Shown piece after piece: positions 1 to 6,752 of a DNA stretch of 12,567 nucleotides. Made by a program: the position numbers and the translations under genes. This DNA is from an uncultured Veillonella sp. Lineage in GTDB: Bacteria > Bacillota > Negativicutes > Veillonellales > Veillonellaceae. Under the pieces are notes generated by a model that was given only the letters and a program-made list of their open reading frames with translations, did no database searches and was not told the origin of the DNA. Numbering within the stretch: the first letter of the stretch is position 1; every line of letters starts with the position of its first letter. Location of the stretch: NCBI GenBank assembly GCA_900766125.1, contig CAAFUD010000113.1, forward strand, positions 1-12,567, given 5' to 3'.

Positions 1-1
1 A

Positions 2-85
2 CGTATCGATAAACCATCTGGTACTACATATCGTCCAAGTGATCCTAACGATCCTAGAGAAAGAGAATTACAAGAAAATGACTAA
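2..85 (+). CDS. C-terminal end of an upstream gene, probably a hydrogenase subunit
   Basis: An open frame runs in from the left edge and stops at TAA 83-85, giving 27 residues of a very polar tail (many Asp, Glu, Arg, Pro; it ends QEND). The next gene starts at ATG 78, so the two overlap by 8 bases. That is typical of translational coupling inside an operon. Since the next two genes are hydrogenase maturation factors, this is likely a hydrogenase gene. It does not end with the cysteine-rich C-terminal motif of a [NiFe] large subunit, so a membrane cytochrome b subunit or another accessory protein is more likely. That identity is inferred from context only. Confidence 0.55.
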   Translation, partial: RIDKPSGTTYRPSDPNDPRERELQEND

Positions 86-656
86 TACAAGTACTGAAAT
101 CATCAGTGGCTTGGAAAAATACGCGGACTCAGAGGGTCCGCGTATTGATTTAAATAGCCTTTATGATGATGGTAATAATGAAATCGTCCTCCTCGGTGTA
201 GGTAATATATTACTTACTGACGAGGGGTTAGGGGTTCATGTAGTAAAAGAGTTGAAAGAGTCTTTCACATTTAAACCGTCTATTTCTATTATTGATGGTG
301 GAACGATGGGGATGGAGCTGCTTACGTATATGCGTGGTATGAAGAAAATTCTGCTCGTAGACGCTATTAATGGTGGGGAAGCTCCAGGAACTATATATGA
401 GTTCCCTCATAAGGAATTAGAACAATATTTCACAGAACATATTTCTGTACACGAAGTAGGAATGCAAGATATTTTACGTATCCGCGCCATTCAAGAAGAC
501 CCCTTAGAGGATGCTGTTGTTATTGGGGTGGAACCAGAATCGTTAGAGATTGGTTTTGAACCTAGTGCACCTGTACAACGAGCTTTACCAGAGGTGAAAG
601 AGCGTGTACTCAATGTGTTACGAGAATGGGGCGTAACTGCAGAACCTAACACTTAA
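78..656 (+). CDS. hybD: [NiFe]-hydrogenase maturation endopeptidase, HyaD/HybD family
   Basis: This protease removes the C-terminal peptide of the hydrogenase large subunit after nickel insertion, in the cytoplasm. The 192-residue product carries the family motif GVGNILLTDEGLG (residues 40-52). From memory of E. coli HybD, the nickel-sensing residues E16, D62 and H93 correspond here to E49 (TDE), D95 (LLVDAI) and H125 (SVHEVG). The motifs GGTMGMELL and EPESLEIG also fit. I chose ATG 78 because it overlaps the upstream stop; a GTG at 39 is open but lies inside the upstream gene. There is no strong Shine-Dalgarno, so coupling probably drives initiation. Compared with HybD the protein has about 33 extra N-terminal residues, and the DNA for these holds a perfect 11-bp inverted repeat. 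The family call is firm; which hydrogenase it serves is not visible. Confidence 0.93.
   Translation: MTNTSTEIISGLEKYADSEGPRIDLNSLYDDGNNEIVLLGVGNILLTDEGLGVHVVKELKESFTFKPSISIIDGGTMGMELLTYMRGMKKILLVDAINGGEAPGTIYEFPHKELEQYFTEHISVHEVGMQDILRIRAIQEDPLEDAVVIGVEPESLEIGFEPSAPVQRALPEVKERVLNVLREWGVTAEPNT
118..146 (+). repeat. Perfect 11-bp inverted repeat inside the 5' part of hybD
   Basis: The arms AATACGCGGAC (118-128) and GTCCGCGTATT (136-146) are exact reverse complements around a 7-nt loop. The repeat starts 40 nt after the hybD start codon, within the N-terminal extension. No T-run follows, so it is not a typical terminator. An RNA hairpin that protects or processes the hydrogenase mRNA is possible but unproven. 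Confidence 0.6.
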
Positions 657-702
657 ACTAATAGGTTTATAAGATGTAAAATTATCTCTAATAGGAGTAT
701 TT

Positions 703-1080
703 ATGATTGAGAATTATGGTAATGTTCGCGCCGTTTTAAATGAGTTGCGTTTAGCACTTAAAAATTTGCGTGAAACAGGTGAGACTTATTCTATTTATAT
801 AGAGAAAACAGGTCTTGCAGAAGAAGAGCAAGTGGAGGTATTAGAAACACTTGGTCGTGGTCATATTACAATTAACTTCAATGAAACAGATCAGCCTGTA
901 GAGTGGTATGAATCTCAATTCTCTGGAATTTGGATTGGCACCTTTAAAAATGGCCGAGATGATTCGATTTTGCACACCGTAGAGGTTTCGAAGTATCCTG
1001 TAGTGGCTGGTGCATATGAAGAGGATATGGAGCTTGCAGAGGAAGATTTACAATCTTGGATTGATGCTGCTGGCCTATAA
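703..1080 (+). CDS. Stand-alone HupH C-terminal-domain hydrogenase accessory protein
   Basis: The 125-residue acidic, soluble protein looks like the C-terminal domain of HupH/HyaF. These proteins assist [NiFe]-hydrogenase assembly, with a suggested role around the small-subunit Fe-S clusters. The supporting region is residues 46-105: a loop around LGRGHITINF, a strand ending SGIWIGTF, then the LHTVEVSKYP segment, which matches the family pattern of an aromatic strand followed by an E-V-G/S-x-x-P turn. HupH/HyaF proteins are usually over twice this long, so only the C-terminal half is present. The start is ATG 703 with AGGAG about 8 nt upstream. It lies 46 bp after hybD and just before a strong terminator, so it is the last gene of the hydrogenase operon. 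The assignment is by pattern and context. Confidence 0.72.
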   Translation: MIENYGNVRAVLNELRLALKNLRETGETYSIYIEKTGLAEEEQVEVLETLGRGHITINFNETDQPVEWYESQFSGIWIGTFKNGRDDSILHTVEVSKYPVVAGAYEEDMELAEEDLQSWIDAAGL

Positions 1081-1082
1081 TA

Positions 1083-1115
1083 AAAGAGACCCTGATAAGG
1101 GTCTCTTTCTTCTCT
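1083..1115 (+). terminator. Rho-independent terminator of the hydrogenase operon
   Basis: A 10-bp perfect stem AAAGAGACCC/GGGTCTCTTT (1083-1092 with 1099-1108) with a 6-nt loop begins two bases after the stop codon of the HupH-C gene. A pyrimidine-rich tail (CTTCTCT) follows. Because the stem is flanked by A's and T's it may also act on the other strand. Confidence 0.88.
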
Positions 1116-1547
1116 ATTGATGAAAAGATTCTAGTAAATTTATTTTATTAATAGCATAATGTTAGTTTTTTTATATTATTAGTATTTTATGCATCTTTTA
1201 GGGCATATATGACTGATTTATGCACAGAGTGATTAGTAAAATTATTTCAAATTTTATGAATTTAAGATGAAATCGGTTGAGATCCTTATATTTGTAGCGA
1301 AAAATATATTTGATATTTTGATTAATTAACGATTAAAACAGTAATTAACGGTATTTCATGGATTTCTAGTGATATAAATTTATTTTATAATGTAGATTAT
1401 TGAGTAGTTGCTTAGATAAGTAAAACAATAACTTATTTATCATACTTATATATAGGATAAATGAAGAGAAATGTCTATAAAGTTTATAGAAATCGCATGT
1501 TTACTGGGGTTATAGATATTATTTTTCCTATTGTTAACCTTGGTGAT
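1116..1547. other. AT-rich intergenic region without a convincing gene
   Basis: These ~430 bp are strongly AT-rich, with frequent stops in all frames. A TATAAT stands at 1386-1391 but has no good -35 partner. A 31-codon reading frame at 1461-1556 (ATG AAG AGA ...) has only AGGA three bases before its ATG and no recognisable similarity. I see no tRNA, terminator-bounded small RNA, inverted repeats of insertion-sequence type or gene remnant. Confidence 0.5.
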
Positions 1548-1576
1548 TTGCCTTAATTTACTAATTAACTTAAAAT
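1548..1576 (+). promoter_or_regulatory. Sigma-70-type promoter for the glycosyltransferase
   Basis: The -35 TTGCCT (1548-1553) and -10 TAAAAT (1571-1576) are separated by exactly 17 bp, four and five matches to consensus. Transcription would begin near 1583, about 20 nt before the start codon, leaving room only for the Shine-Dalgarno GGAGGA at 1595-1600. Confidence 0.5.
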
Positions 1577-1603
1577 ATGTGAGTAAAATACTTTGGAGGA
1601 TTT

Positions 1604-2614
1604 ATGTTACTTTCTATTGTAGTGCCTGTATATAACGAAGAAGAGAACATAGCGAATTTTTATAAAGCTGTAACTGATGTTATGTCAGGACTCACGTACG
1701 ATTATGAACTAATCTTCGTAGACGACGGTTCTAGTGATTCGTCAGCTATGATATTGCGTGAAATTGCTTACAATGATAAACATGTCAAAGTGTTATTGCT
1801 TGCTCGTAATTTTGGGCATCAGACTGCGCTTACTTGTGGTCTTGATTATGCTCATGGAGATGCAGTTATTACAATGGACGGTGACATGCAGCATCCACCG
1901 GCTTTGATTCCTGAACTTGTTAGGTTGTGGGAGTCAGGCTACGATGTGGTGCGCACCATACGCGATTCAACTGAAGATGCTAGTTGGGCTAAATCTTTCA
2001 CGTCTAAGTATTATTACAAACTAATGAACAAAATGGCCGATGTTCCTATTGTTGAAGGTGGATCTGATTTCCGTCTCATGAATAGTAAAGCATTGGGCAC
2101 ATTGAAACGGTTTAGAGAACATGGTCGTTTCTTGCGCGGTATTGTCGGTGCCTTGGGGTATAGACAAGCTGAGTTGCACTTTGTGGCGCCACCTCGTTTT
2201 GCTGGTGTCTCAAAGTTTAGTGTGCGTAAAATGATACGATTTGCTCTCGATGGGGTAACCGCCTTTTCAAGAGTTCCTTTACGGGCTGCCTTGTACGTCG
2301 GTGTACTATGTGGTGGGTTGAGCTTCTTGCTTATATTGCATCTTTTGTATGTATATCTTACGGGACAAGCCTTGAATGGATGGACTACCTTGGGCGTATC
2401 AATTTTGTTTATTGGTGGAATTCAACTCGTCGGACTGGGAATTATTGGCGAGTATGTAGGTCGTATTTTTGAAGAGGTGAAGCAACGGCCTTTGTATTGG
2501 GTTAAGTCAGCTATAAACTTTGATGAGCATGAAGATGCTCCATTACTTGGACCAAGTAGTGCAGATGTGTTTATGGCACCTGAGACTTATACTAACAAAA
2601 GCAAAGAAGACTAG
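1604..2614 (+). CDS. GT2 polyprenyl-phosphate-type glycosyltransferase, membrane-anchored
   Basis: The 336-residue protein is a GT2 (GT-A fold) enzyme of the DPM1/GtrB/ArnC-like group. These move a sugar from a nucleotide donor to undecaprenyl phosphate on the inner face of the cytoplasmic membrane. Residues 1-225 are the catalytic domain: SIVVPVYNEEENI (4-16), VDDGSSD (39-45), the metal-binding DGD in MDGDMQHPP (91-99), and GSDFRLM (153-159). RFAGVSKFSVRKM (198-210) fits the conserved arm before the membrane. Two hydrophobic helices follow (about 228-252 and 262-285), ending in GEYVGRIFEEVKQRP, also typical. The start ATG 1604 has GGAGGA at ideal spacing. No flippase, sugar-nucleotide gene or second transferase is nearby, so the sugar and final acceptor cannot be read. 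Confidence is high for the family, low for the substrate. Confidence 0.92.
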   Translation: MLLSIVVPVYNEEENIANFYKAVTDVMSGLTYDYELIFVDDGSSDSSAMILREIAYNDKHVKVLLLARNFGHQTALTCGLDYAHGDAVITMDGDMQHPPALIPELVRLWESGYDVVRTIRDSTEDASWAKSFTSKYYYKLMNKMADVPIVEGGSDFRLMNSKALGTLKRFREHGRFLRGIVGALGYRQAELHFVAPPRFAGVSKFSVRKMIRFALDGVTAFSRVPLRAALYVGVLCGGLSFLLILHLLYVYLTGQALNGWTTLGVSILFIGGIQLVGLGIIGEYVGRIFEEVKQRPLYWVKSAINFDEHEDAPLLGPSSADVFMAPETYTNKSKED

Positions 2615-2696
2615 CTGTATTTGTGAATGCAAATAAATAGACGGTTAGTATATTTTGAATAAATAACTTACTTTAAAAGTTTTGGAAAGGAAGCAT

Positions 2697-3506
2697 ATGA
2701 AGTCAAAATATAGTAAGGTTAAAATAACGGCATTAACATTAACTTTTGTGTGTGCCACAACAGCCATGGTAGGTGCAACAACATTACAATATGGTGATAA
2801 GGGCAAAAGTGTTACAGCGGTTCAACAACAACTAATTAAACACGGTTATAATGCTACAGATAAAAATGGTGTATATGGTAAAGAAACGAAATGGGCAGTT
2901 CGTCTGTTCCAACAAGATCGTGGCTTACCAGTGGACGGTATTGTAGGTCCTGCTACGTATAATGCATTGATGAGTGCTCCTCGTTCTACGAAGGCAGTAT
3001 TGACTCAAAATGCTGCGACTAAAGCAGTAGCAACAAAATCCGCTTTCACAAACAACAATGCGACATCTCGTCGTGTTGCTGGTCAATCCATTACTGGCAA
3101 AAATATTAAATTAAATAATATTACGAAAAACGAAACACCAAGTAGCATTCATGCTATCTTGGCGGAAGCAGACAAATATCGCGGTGTACCATATGTATTT
3201 GGTGGTACTACACCAAGTGGTTTCGACTGCTCTGGTTACGTTAAATATGTATTTGCAAAACAAGGTATTTCTTTGCCACGTTTAGCAGATGAACAATATA
3301 ACGTAGGTGTTGAGGTTTCTCGTGCGAACTTAAAAGCAGGGGATTTGGTATTCTTTGAAACATATGAACCAGGTCCATCTCACTCCGGTATTTATATTGG
3401 TGATGGCAAGTTCATCAGCGCCACTTCCAGTCGTGGTGTAGCAGTAGCAGATCTTGATACTGGCTATTGGGGTGAACGCTATATCGGCGCAAAACGGGTT
3501 GTATAA
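2697..3506 (+). CDS. Secreted peptidoglycan hydrolase: PG_binding_1 plus NlpC/P60
   Basis: The 269-residue product has a signal peptide (MKSKYSKVK, then a hydrophobic run, likely cut after MVGA at residue 27). A PG_binding_1 domain spans about 29-92 (YGDKGKSVTAVQQQL, the VYGKETKWAVRLFQ helix, VDGIVGPATYNAL). A Thr/Ala/Asn-rich linker covers 93-147, and an NlpC/P60 cysteine peptidase domain covers about 150-269. Such enzymes cut stem peptides in the wall. The nucleophile is C178 in GFDCSGY and the base is H229 in SHSGIYIG. The third polar site, His in E. coli Spr (FVH), is S241 here (KFIS). ATG 2697 is preferred over a TTG at 2682, because AAAGGAAG lies about 6 nt upstream and the signal peptide starts properly. 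The 82-bp gap from the glycosyltransferase has no clear promoter or terminator, so the two may be co-transcribed. Confidence 0.93.
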   Translation: MKSKYSKVKITALTLTFVCATTAMVGATTLQYGDKGKSVTAVQQQLIKHGYNATDKNGVYGKETKWAVRLFQQDRGLPVDGIVGPATYNALMSAPRSTKAVLTQNAATKAVATKSAFTNNNATSRRVAGQSITGKNIKLNNITKNETPSSIHAILAEADKYRGVPYVFGGTTPSGFDCSGYVKYVFAKQGISLPRLADEQYNVGVEVSRANLKAGDLVFFETYEPGPSHSGIYIGDGKFISATSSRGVAVADLDTGYWGERYIGAKRVV

Positions 3507-3525
3507 ACCAATACATATTAGCTTT

Positions 3526-3578
3526 AAAAGAGGCTATACGAATCAATTATGTTCTGTTGATTTGTATAACCTCTTTTT
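3526..3578 (+). terminator. Long-stem terminator after the NlpC/P60 gene
   Basis: Left arm 3526-3546 (AAAAGAGG, TATAC, AATCAA blocks) pairs with right arm 3557-3577 (TTGATT, GTATA, CCTCTTTT blocks). There are only two non-Watson-Crick positions in about 21 bp and a 10-nt loop. It ends in a run of T's. The near-symmetry means it could also work in the reverse direction. Confidence 0.85.
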
Positions 3579-3661
3579 CTCATTTCTAGAAATATTGAAT
3601 TTTATCCTTGTATTTGCTATTGTGAAAGTCGGTAAATTCCGCATAATCTCAATGTTTTTAA

Positions 3662-3690
3662 TAGATTTTATGTCGTTTTTACGATATAAT
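3662..3690 (+). promoter_or_regulatory. Promoter of alaS
   Basis: A perfect -10 TATAAT (3685-3690) lies 17 bp after a weak -35 TAGATT (3662-3667). Initiation near 3697 gives a leader of only ~25 nt with AGGAGGA at 3708-3714. That is far too short for a T-box, so alaS here is not controlled by tRNA-sensing in its leader. Confidence 0.55.
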
Positions 3691-3722
3691 GAAGAGTAAA
3701 TAATTTTAGGAGGAATATACAC

Positions 3723-6338
3723 ATGAAGGGTAATGAACTGCGTCAAGCATACTTGCAGTTTTTTGAAAGCAAAGGACATTTAAAATTAGATAGTTTTTCT
3801 CTTATACCAGAAAACGATCCATCTCTATTATTGATTGGGGCAGGTATGGCGCCATTAAAGCCTTTCTTTACAGGTAAATTGGTACCTCCTTGTCATCGTA
3901 TTACAACAAGCCAAAAATGTATGCGTACCGGTGACCTTGAAAACGTAGGTCGCACAGCTCGTCACCATACATTCTTTGAAATGCTTGGCAACTTCTCCTT
4001 TGGTGACTACTTCAAAAAAGAAGCAATTCACTGGGCATGGGAGTTCTTAACTGAAGTTATTAAACTCGATAAAAATAGATTGTATGTTACTGTATATCCA
4101 GATGACCAAGAAGCATATGATACATGGCACAATGATTGTGGCGTAGAAGAAGGTCATATTACACGCCTTGAAGATAACTTCTGGGAAATCGGTGAAGGCC
4201 CATGTGGTCCTGATAGTGAAATCTTCTTCGACCAAGGTCCTGAACATGGTTGTGATGATCCTAACTGTGCACCAGGTTGTGACTGCGATCGCTATCTTGA
4301 AATCTGGAACTTAGTATTCACTCAATTTAATAAAATGCCAGATGGTTCTTATGAACCATTGCAACATAAAAACATCGATACCGGCGCTGGCCTTGAACGA
4401 TTGGCTTCCGTATTACAAGGTTGTAAAACAAACTTTGAAACAGATTTGATTTTCCCAATTATTGAAGCTACAGCTAAACGCGCTGGTGTTACATATAACG
4501 AAAATCCAAATACTGATGTTTCTTTAAAGGTTATTGCTGACCATGCTCGTGCTGTAACTGCATTGATTTCCGATGGCGTATTGCCATCTAACGAAGGTCG
4601 TGGTTACGTATTGCGTCGTATTTTACGTCGTGCTGTACGTCATGGCCGTTTACTTGGTATTGAAGGTATCTTCTTAACACCACTTATTGATGTAGTAGTA
4701 GATATTCTTGGCCCTGGTATTAAATCCATTGCTGAGAAACAAGACTTCGTTAAACGGGTTGTACAAAACGAAGAAGAACGATTCAACCAAACCTTGGAAC
4801 AAGGTCTTGAATTGTTGAATTCTTTGATTGATACACTTGCTGCTGAAAAAGCAACTGTAGTGCCTGGTACAGAAGTATTCAAATTATATGATACATACGG
4901 ATTCCCTTGGGAATTAACAGAAGAAATTGCTTCTGAACGCGGCTTTACAATCGACCATGAAGGTTTTGAAGCAGCTATGAAGGAACAACGTGAACGCGCT
5001 CGTGAAGCTCGTGTAAAAGAAGATGCTAAGGTAGCAACACCTGACATCACATTCTTGAAAGACGAAGAGCTTCTTGAAGATGAAGCTGTAACTGCTTCTT
5101 CCGTATTAATGATTGGCAAAGGCTCTGAACGTTTGCAAACAGCTGCTGATGGCGATGAAATTACTGTTATCGTACGCACCACACCATTCCACGCTGAAGG
5201 GGGCGGTCAATTAGGTGATACAGGCTTTATCGTTGGCCCAATGGGTAAGGTAGAGGTTCATAATACAAAACGTTTACCTGAAGGCACTGTATACCATATC
5301 GGTACTGTTGTGGAAGGTTCCATTTCCGAAGGCGATGATGTAACGCTTGAAGTAGATACAAATCGCCGTGCTGCTATGGCTCGTAACCATACAGCAACAC
5401 ATTTGTTACATGCCGCATTGAAAAAGGTTCTAGGCGAGCATGTTAACCAAGCAGGTTCCTTAGTAACTCCAGATTACTTGCGTTTTGACTTCACTCACTT
5501 CTCTCCTGTAACACAAGAGGAACTTGATCAAATTGAAGCTCTTGTAAATGAAGAGATTTTAAAAGCTACAGATTTAGCTATTGCTGAAATGTCTATGGAC
5601 GAAGCAAAAGCTAAAGGTGCGATGGCACTCTTTGGTGATAAATATGGTGATGTAGTTCGCGTTGTAGAGGTTCCTGGTTTCTCCGTTGAATTATGTGGCG
5701 GTTCTCATGTAGGTAATACAGCTTTCATTAGTTCCTTCCGCTTAACATCTGAAGCGGGTATCGGCTCTGGTGTACGTCGTATTGAAGCAATTACAGGTCG
5801 CGCAGCTCTAAATGCAGCAAAACATGATCGCTTGACTATCGAACGCATGGCAAGCGAACTTAAAACTAAAGCACCTCAAGTAGAAGAACGTTTACATCAA
5901 GTATTGGCTGAAGCAAAAGAAACTGCAAAAGAATTAGAACAAATTCGCAAAGAGGTTTCTGCAGCTGGTGCGGCAGATATCATTGCTGGTAAAGTCATGA
6001 TTGGCGATGTTGCATTTGTAGCGGCTGCTGTAAAAGCATCCTCTATCGATGAATTACGTGACTTAGCAGATATGGGCCTAGATAAATTAAATGGCTCTGG
6101 CGTAGTCCTCGTAGGTGCTGCTATGGGTGACGATAAAGTTAACTTTGTATGTAAAGTATCTAAAGACGTTGTTGCTAAAGGTGCAAAAGCTGGTAACATC
6201 GTAAAAGCTGCGGCTCAAGTAGCTGGTGGTAATGGCGGTGGTCGTCCAGATATGGCTCAAGCCGGTGGTAAAGAACCAGCTAAATTGATGGAAGCATTAA
6301 AAGCTGGTGGTGAAGCTTTAACATCTATGTTACAATAG
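3723..6338 (+). CDS. alaS: Alanyl-tRNA synthetase
   Basis: This class II synthetase charges tRNA-Ala with alanine and clears mischarged Ser/Gly. The 871 residues match full-length AlaRS (about 875). The order is: catalytic core (starting ELRQAYLQFFESKGH; MRTGDLENVGRT, HHTFFEMLGNFSFGDYF; motif 3 GAGLERL from residue 221), tRNA-recognition helices, then the editing domain. The editing zinc site shows HTATH (556-560) and CGGSH (658-662). A coiled segment and the C-Ala/DHHA1 domain follow, ending with the Gly-rich GGNGGGRPDMAQAGG. A cysteine cluster C177, C182, C186, C188 sits before RYLEIWNLVF; many Firmicute AlaRS carry a similar insert that may bind metal. The start ATG 3723 has AGGAGGA about 8 nt upstream. 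It has its own promoter and starts a conserved Firmicute gene neighbourhood. Confidence 0.99.
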   Translation: MKGNELRQAYLQFFESKGHLKLDSFSLIPENDPSLLLIGAGMAPLKPFFTGKLVPPCHRITTSQKCMRTGDLENVGRTARHHTFFEMLGNFSFGDYFKKEAIHWAWEFLTEVIKLDKNRLYVTVYPDDQEAYDTWHNDCGVEEGHITRLEDNFWEIGEGPCGPDSEIFFDQGPEHGCDDPNCAPGCDCDRYLEIWNLVFTQFNKMPDGSYEPLQHKNIDTGAGLERLASVLQGCKTNFETDLIFPIIEATAKRAGVTYNENPNTDVSLKVIADHARAVTALISDGVLPSNEGRGYVLRRILRRAVRHGRLLGIEGIFLTPLIDVVVDILGPGIKSIAEKQDFVKRVVQNEEERFNQTLEQGLELLNSLIDTLAAEKATVVPGTEVFKLYDTYGFPWELTEEIASERGFTIDHEGFEAAMKEQRERAREARVKEDAKVATPDITFLKDEELLEDEAVTASSVLMIGKGSERLQTAADGDEITVIVRTTPFHAEGGGQLGDTGFIVGPMGKVEVHNTKRLPEGTVYHIGTVVEGSISEGDDVTLEVDTNRRAAMARNHTATHLLHAALKKVLGEHVNQAGSLVTPDYLRFDFTHFSPVTQEELDQIEALVNEEILKATDLAIAEMSMDEAKAKGAMALFGDKYGDVVRVVEVPGFSVELCGGSHVGNTAFISSFRLTSEAGIGSGVRRIEAITGRAALNAAKHDRLTIERMASELKTKAPQVEERLHQVLAEAKETAKELEQIRKEVSAAGAADIIAGKVMIGDVAFVAAAVKASSIDELRDLADMGLDKLNGSGVVLVGAAMGDDKVNFVCKVSKDVVAKGAKAGNIVKAAAQVAGGNGGGRPDMAQAGGKEPAKLMEALKAGGEALTSMLQ

Positions 6339-6401
6339 GTATATAATTTTATAATTATATTTCTATCTGTTATAGAAAAAATTCATAATGCATAAAAGTT
6401 A

Positions 6402-6431
6402 ATGACTATGTACCTTTGATTCAAGTATAAT
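6402..6431 (+). promoter_or_regulatory. Promoter for ireB-ruvX-DUF1292
   Basis: The -10 TATAAT (6426-6431) is preceded after 18 bp by ATGACT (6402-6407), four of six matches to a -35. The start would fall near 6438, so the transcript would begin at the hairpin 6436-6467. No strong terminator separates alaS from this promoter; only short AT-only hairpins lie at 6345-6378, so some read-through from alaS is likely. Confidence 0.55.
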
Positions 6432-6435
6432 AGTA

Positions 6436-6467
6436 GGCGAGGTTTCACTTTTACAGTGAAACCTGCC
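6436..6467 (+). promoter_or_regulatory. Perfect hairpin at the predicted 5' end of the ireB mRNA
   Basis: AGGTTTCACT (6440-6449) and AGTGAAACCT (6455-6464) form a perfect 10-bp stem with a 5-nt loop TTTAC. A further GGC/GCC pairing (6436-6438 with 6465-6467) extends it past one bulged G. No T-run follows, so it is not a terminator. It begins at the expected transcription start and ends 12 nt before the AAGGAGGG of ireB. Roles that fit are a 5'-protective stem-loop, or an operator dyad for a repressor at the start site. Confidence 0.6.
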
Positions 6468-6491
6468 AATGTAATAAAAAGGAGGGATACG

Positions 6492-6752
6492 ATGAAGGTT
6501 TCTGATGAAACTATGTTATTCCGTAAAGTAGACGATGAACCGATGACAGCTGAAGAGGTTCTTACTCGTGTTTATCAATCTATTCAAGAAAAAGGTTACA
6601 ATCCAATCAATCAAATCTTAGGGTATCTTATTTCTGGAGATCCAGCGTACATTACAAGTTATAATAATGCACGTTCTGATATCCGTCGTTTAGAGCGGGA
6701 TGACTTGATTGAGGAATTGTTGAAAGAATACGCAAAGGCAAAACAACTATAA
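6492..6752 (+). CDS. ireB: IreB-family regulatory phosphoprotein (DUF965, YrzL)
   Basis: The 86-residue protein starts MKVSDETMLF and contains YNPINQILGYLISGDPAYITSY (in two conserved blocks) and a charged C-terminal helix. This is the compact IreB/UPF0297 fold. In Enterococcus faecalis IreB is phosphorylated by the PASTA kinase IreK on two N-terminal threonines and affects cephalosporin tolerance. Here the equivalent positions look like S4 and T7, so one site may be Ser. The start is ATG 6492 with AAGGAGGG six nt before it; the frame is open further upstream, but that stretch is the hairpin leader. It overlaps ruvX by one base (TAATG), so the two are coupled. The family is sure; the role in this organism is inferred. 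Confidence 0.95.
   Translation: MKVSDETMLFRKVDDEPMTAEEVLTRVYQSIQEKGYNPINQILGYLISGDPAYITSYNNARSDIRRLERDDLIEELLKEYAKAKQL

Noticed and set aside
39..77. Upstream GTG start for the hydrogenase protease
   Set aside because: It lies inside the coding end of the preceding gene; ATG 78 overlaps the upstream stop in the usual coupled manner.
1461..1556. 31-codon reading frame starting ATG AAG AGA in the AT-rich gap
   Set aside because: The ribosome site is weak (AGGA three bases before ATG), it has no similarity I recognise, and its length is expected by chance in such sequence.
2618..2635. TATTTG/CAAATA inverted repeat between the glycosyltransferase and NlpC/P60 genes
   Set aside because: Only six AT-rich pairs and no T-run; too weak to call a terminator or operator.
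3454..3699. 81-codon frame across the end of the NlpC/P60 gene, the terminator and the alaS promoter
   Set aside because: It starts inside a real gene in another frame and runs through a strong terminator; composition reflects AT-rich non-coding DNA.
4640..5182. 180-codon reverse-strand frame within alaS
   Set aside because: It is antisense to a certain gene, Ser/Thr/Arg-rich as expected from the mirrored codons, with no domain pattern.
6345..6378. AT-only hairpins after alaS (for example TTTCTAT with ATAGAAA) as an alaS terminator
   Set aside because: The stems are short, contain almost no G-C pairs and are followed by A's rather than T's on the + strand.
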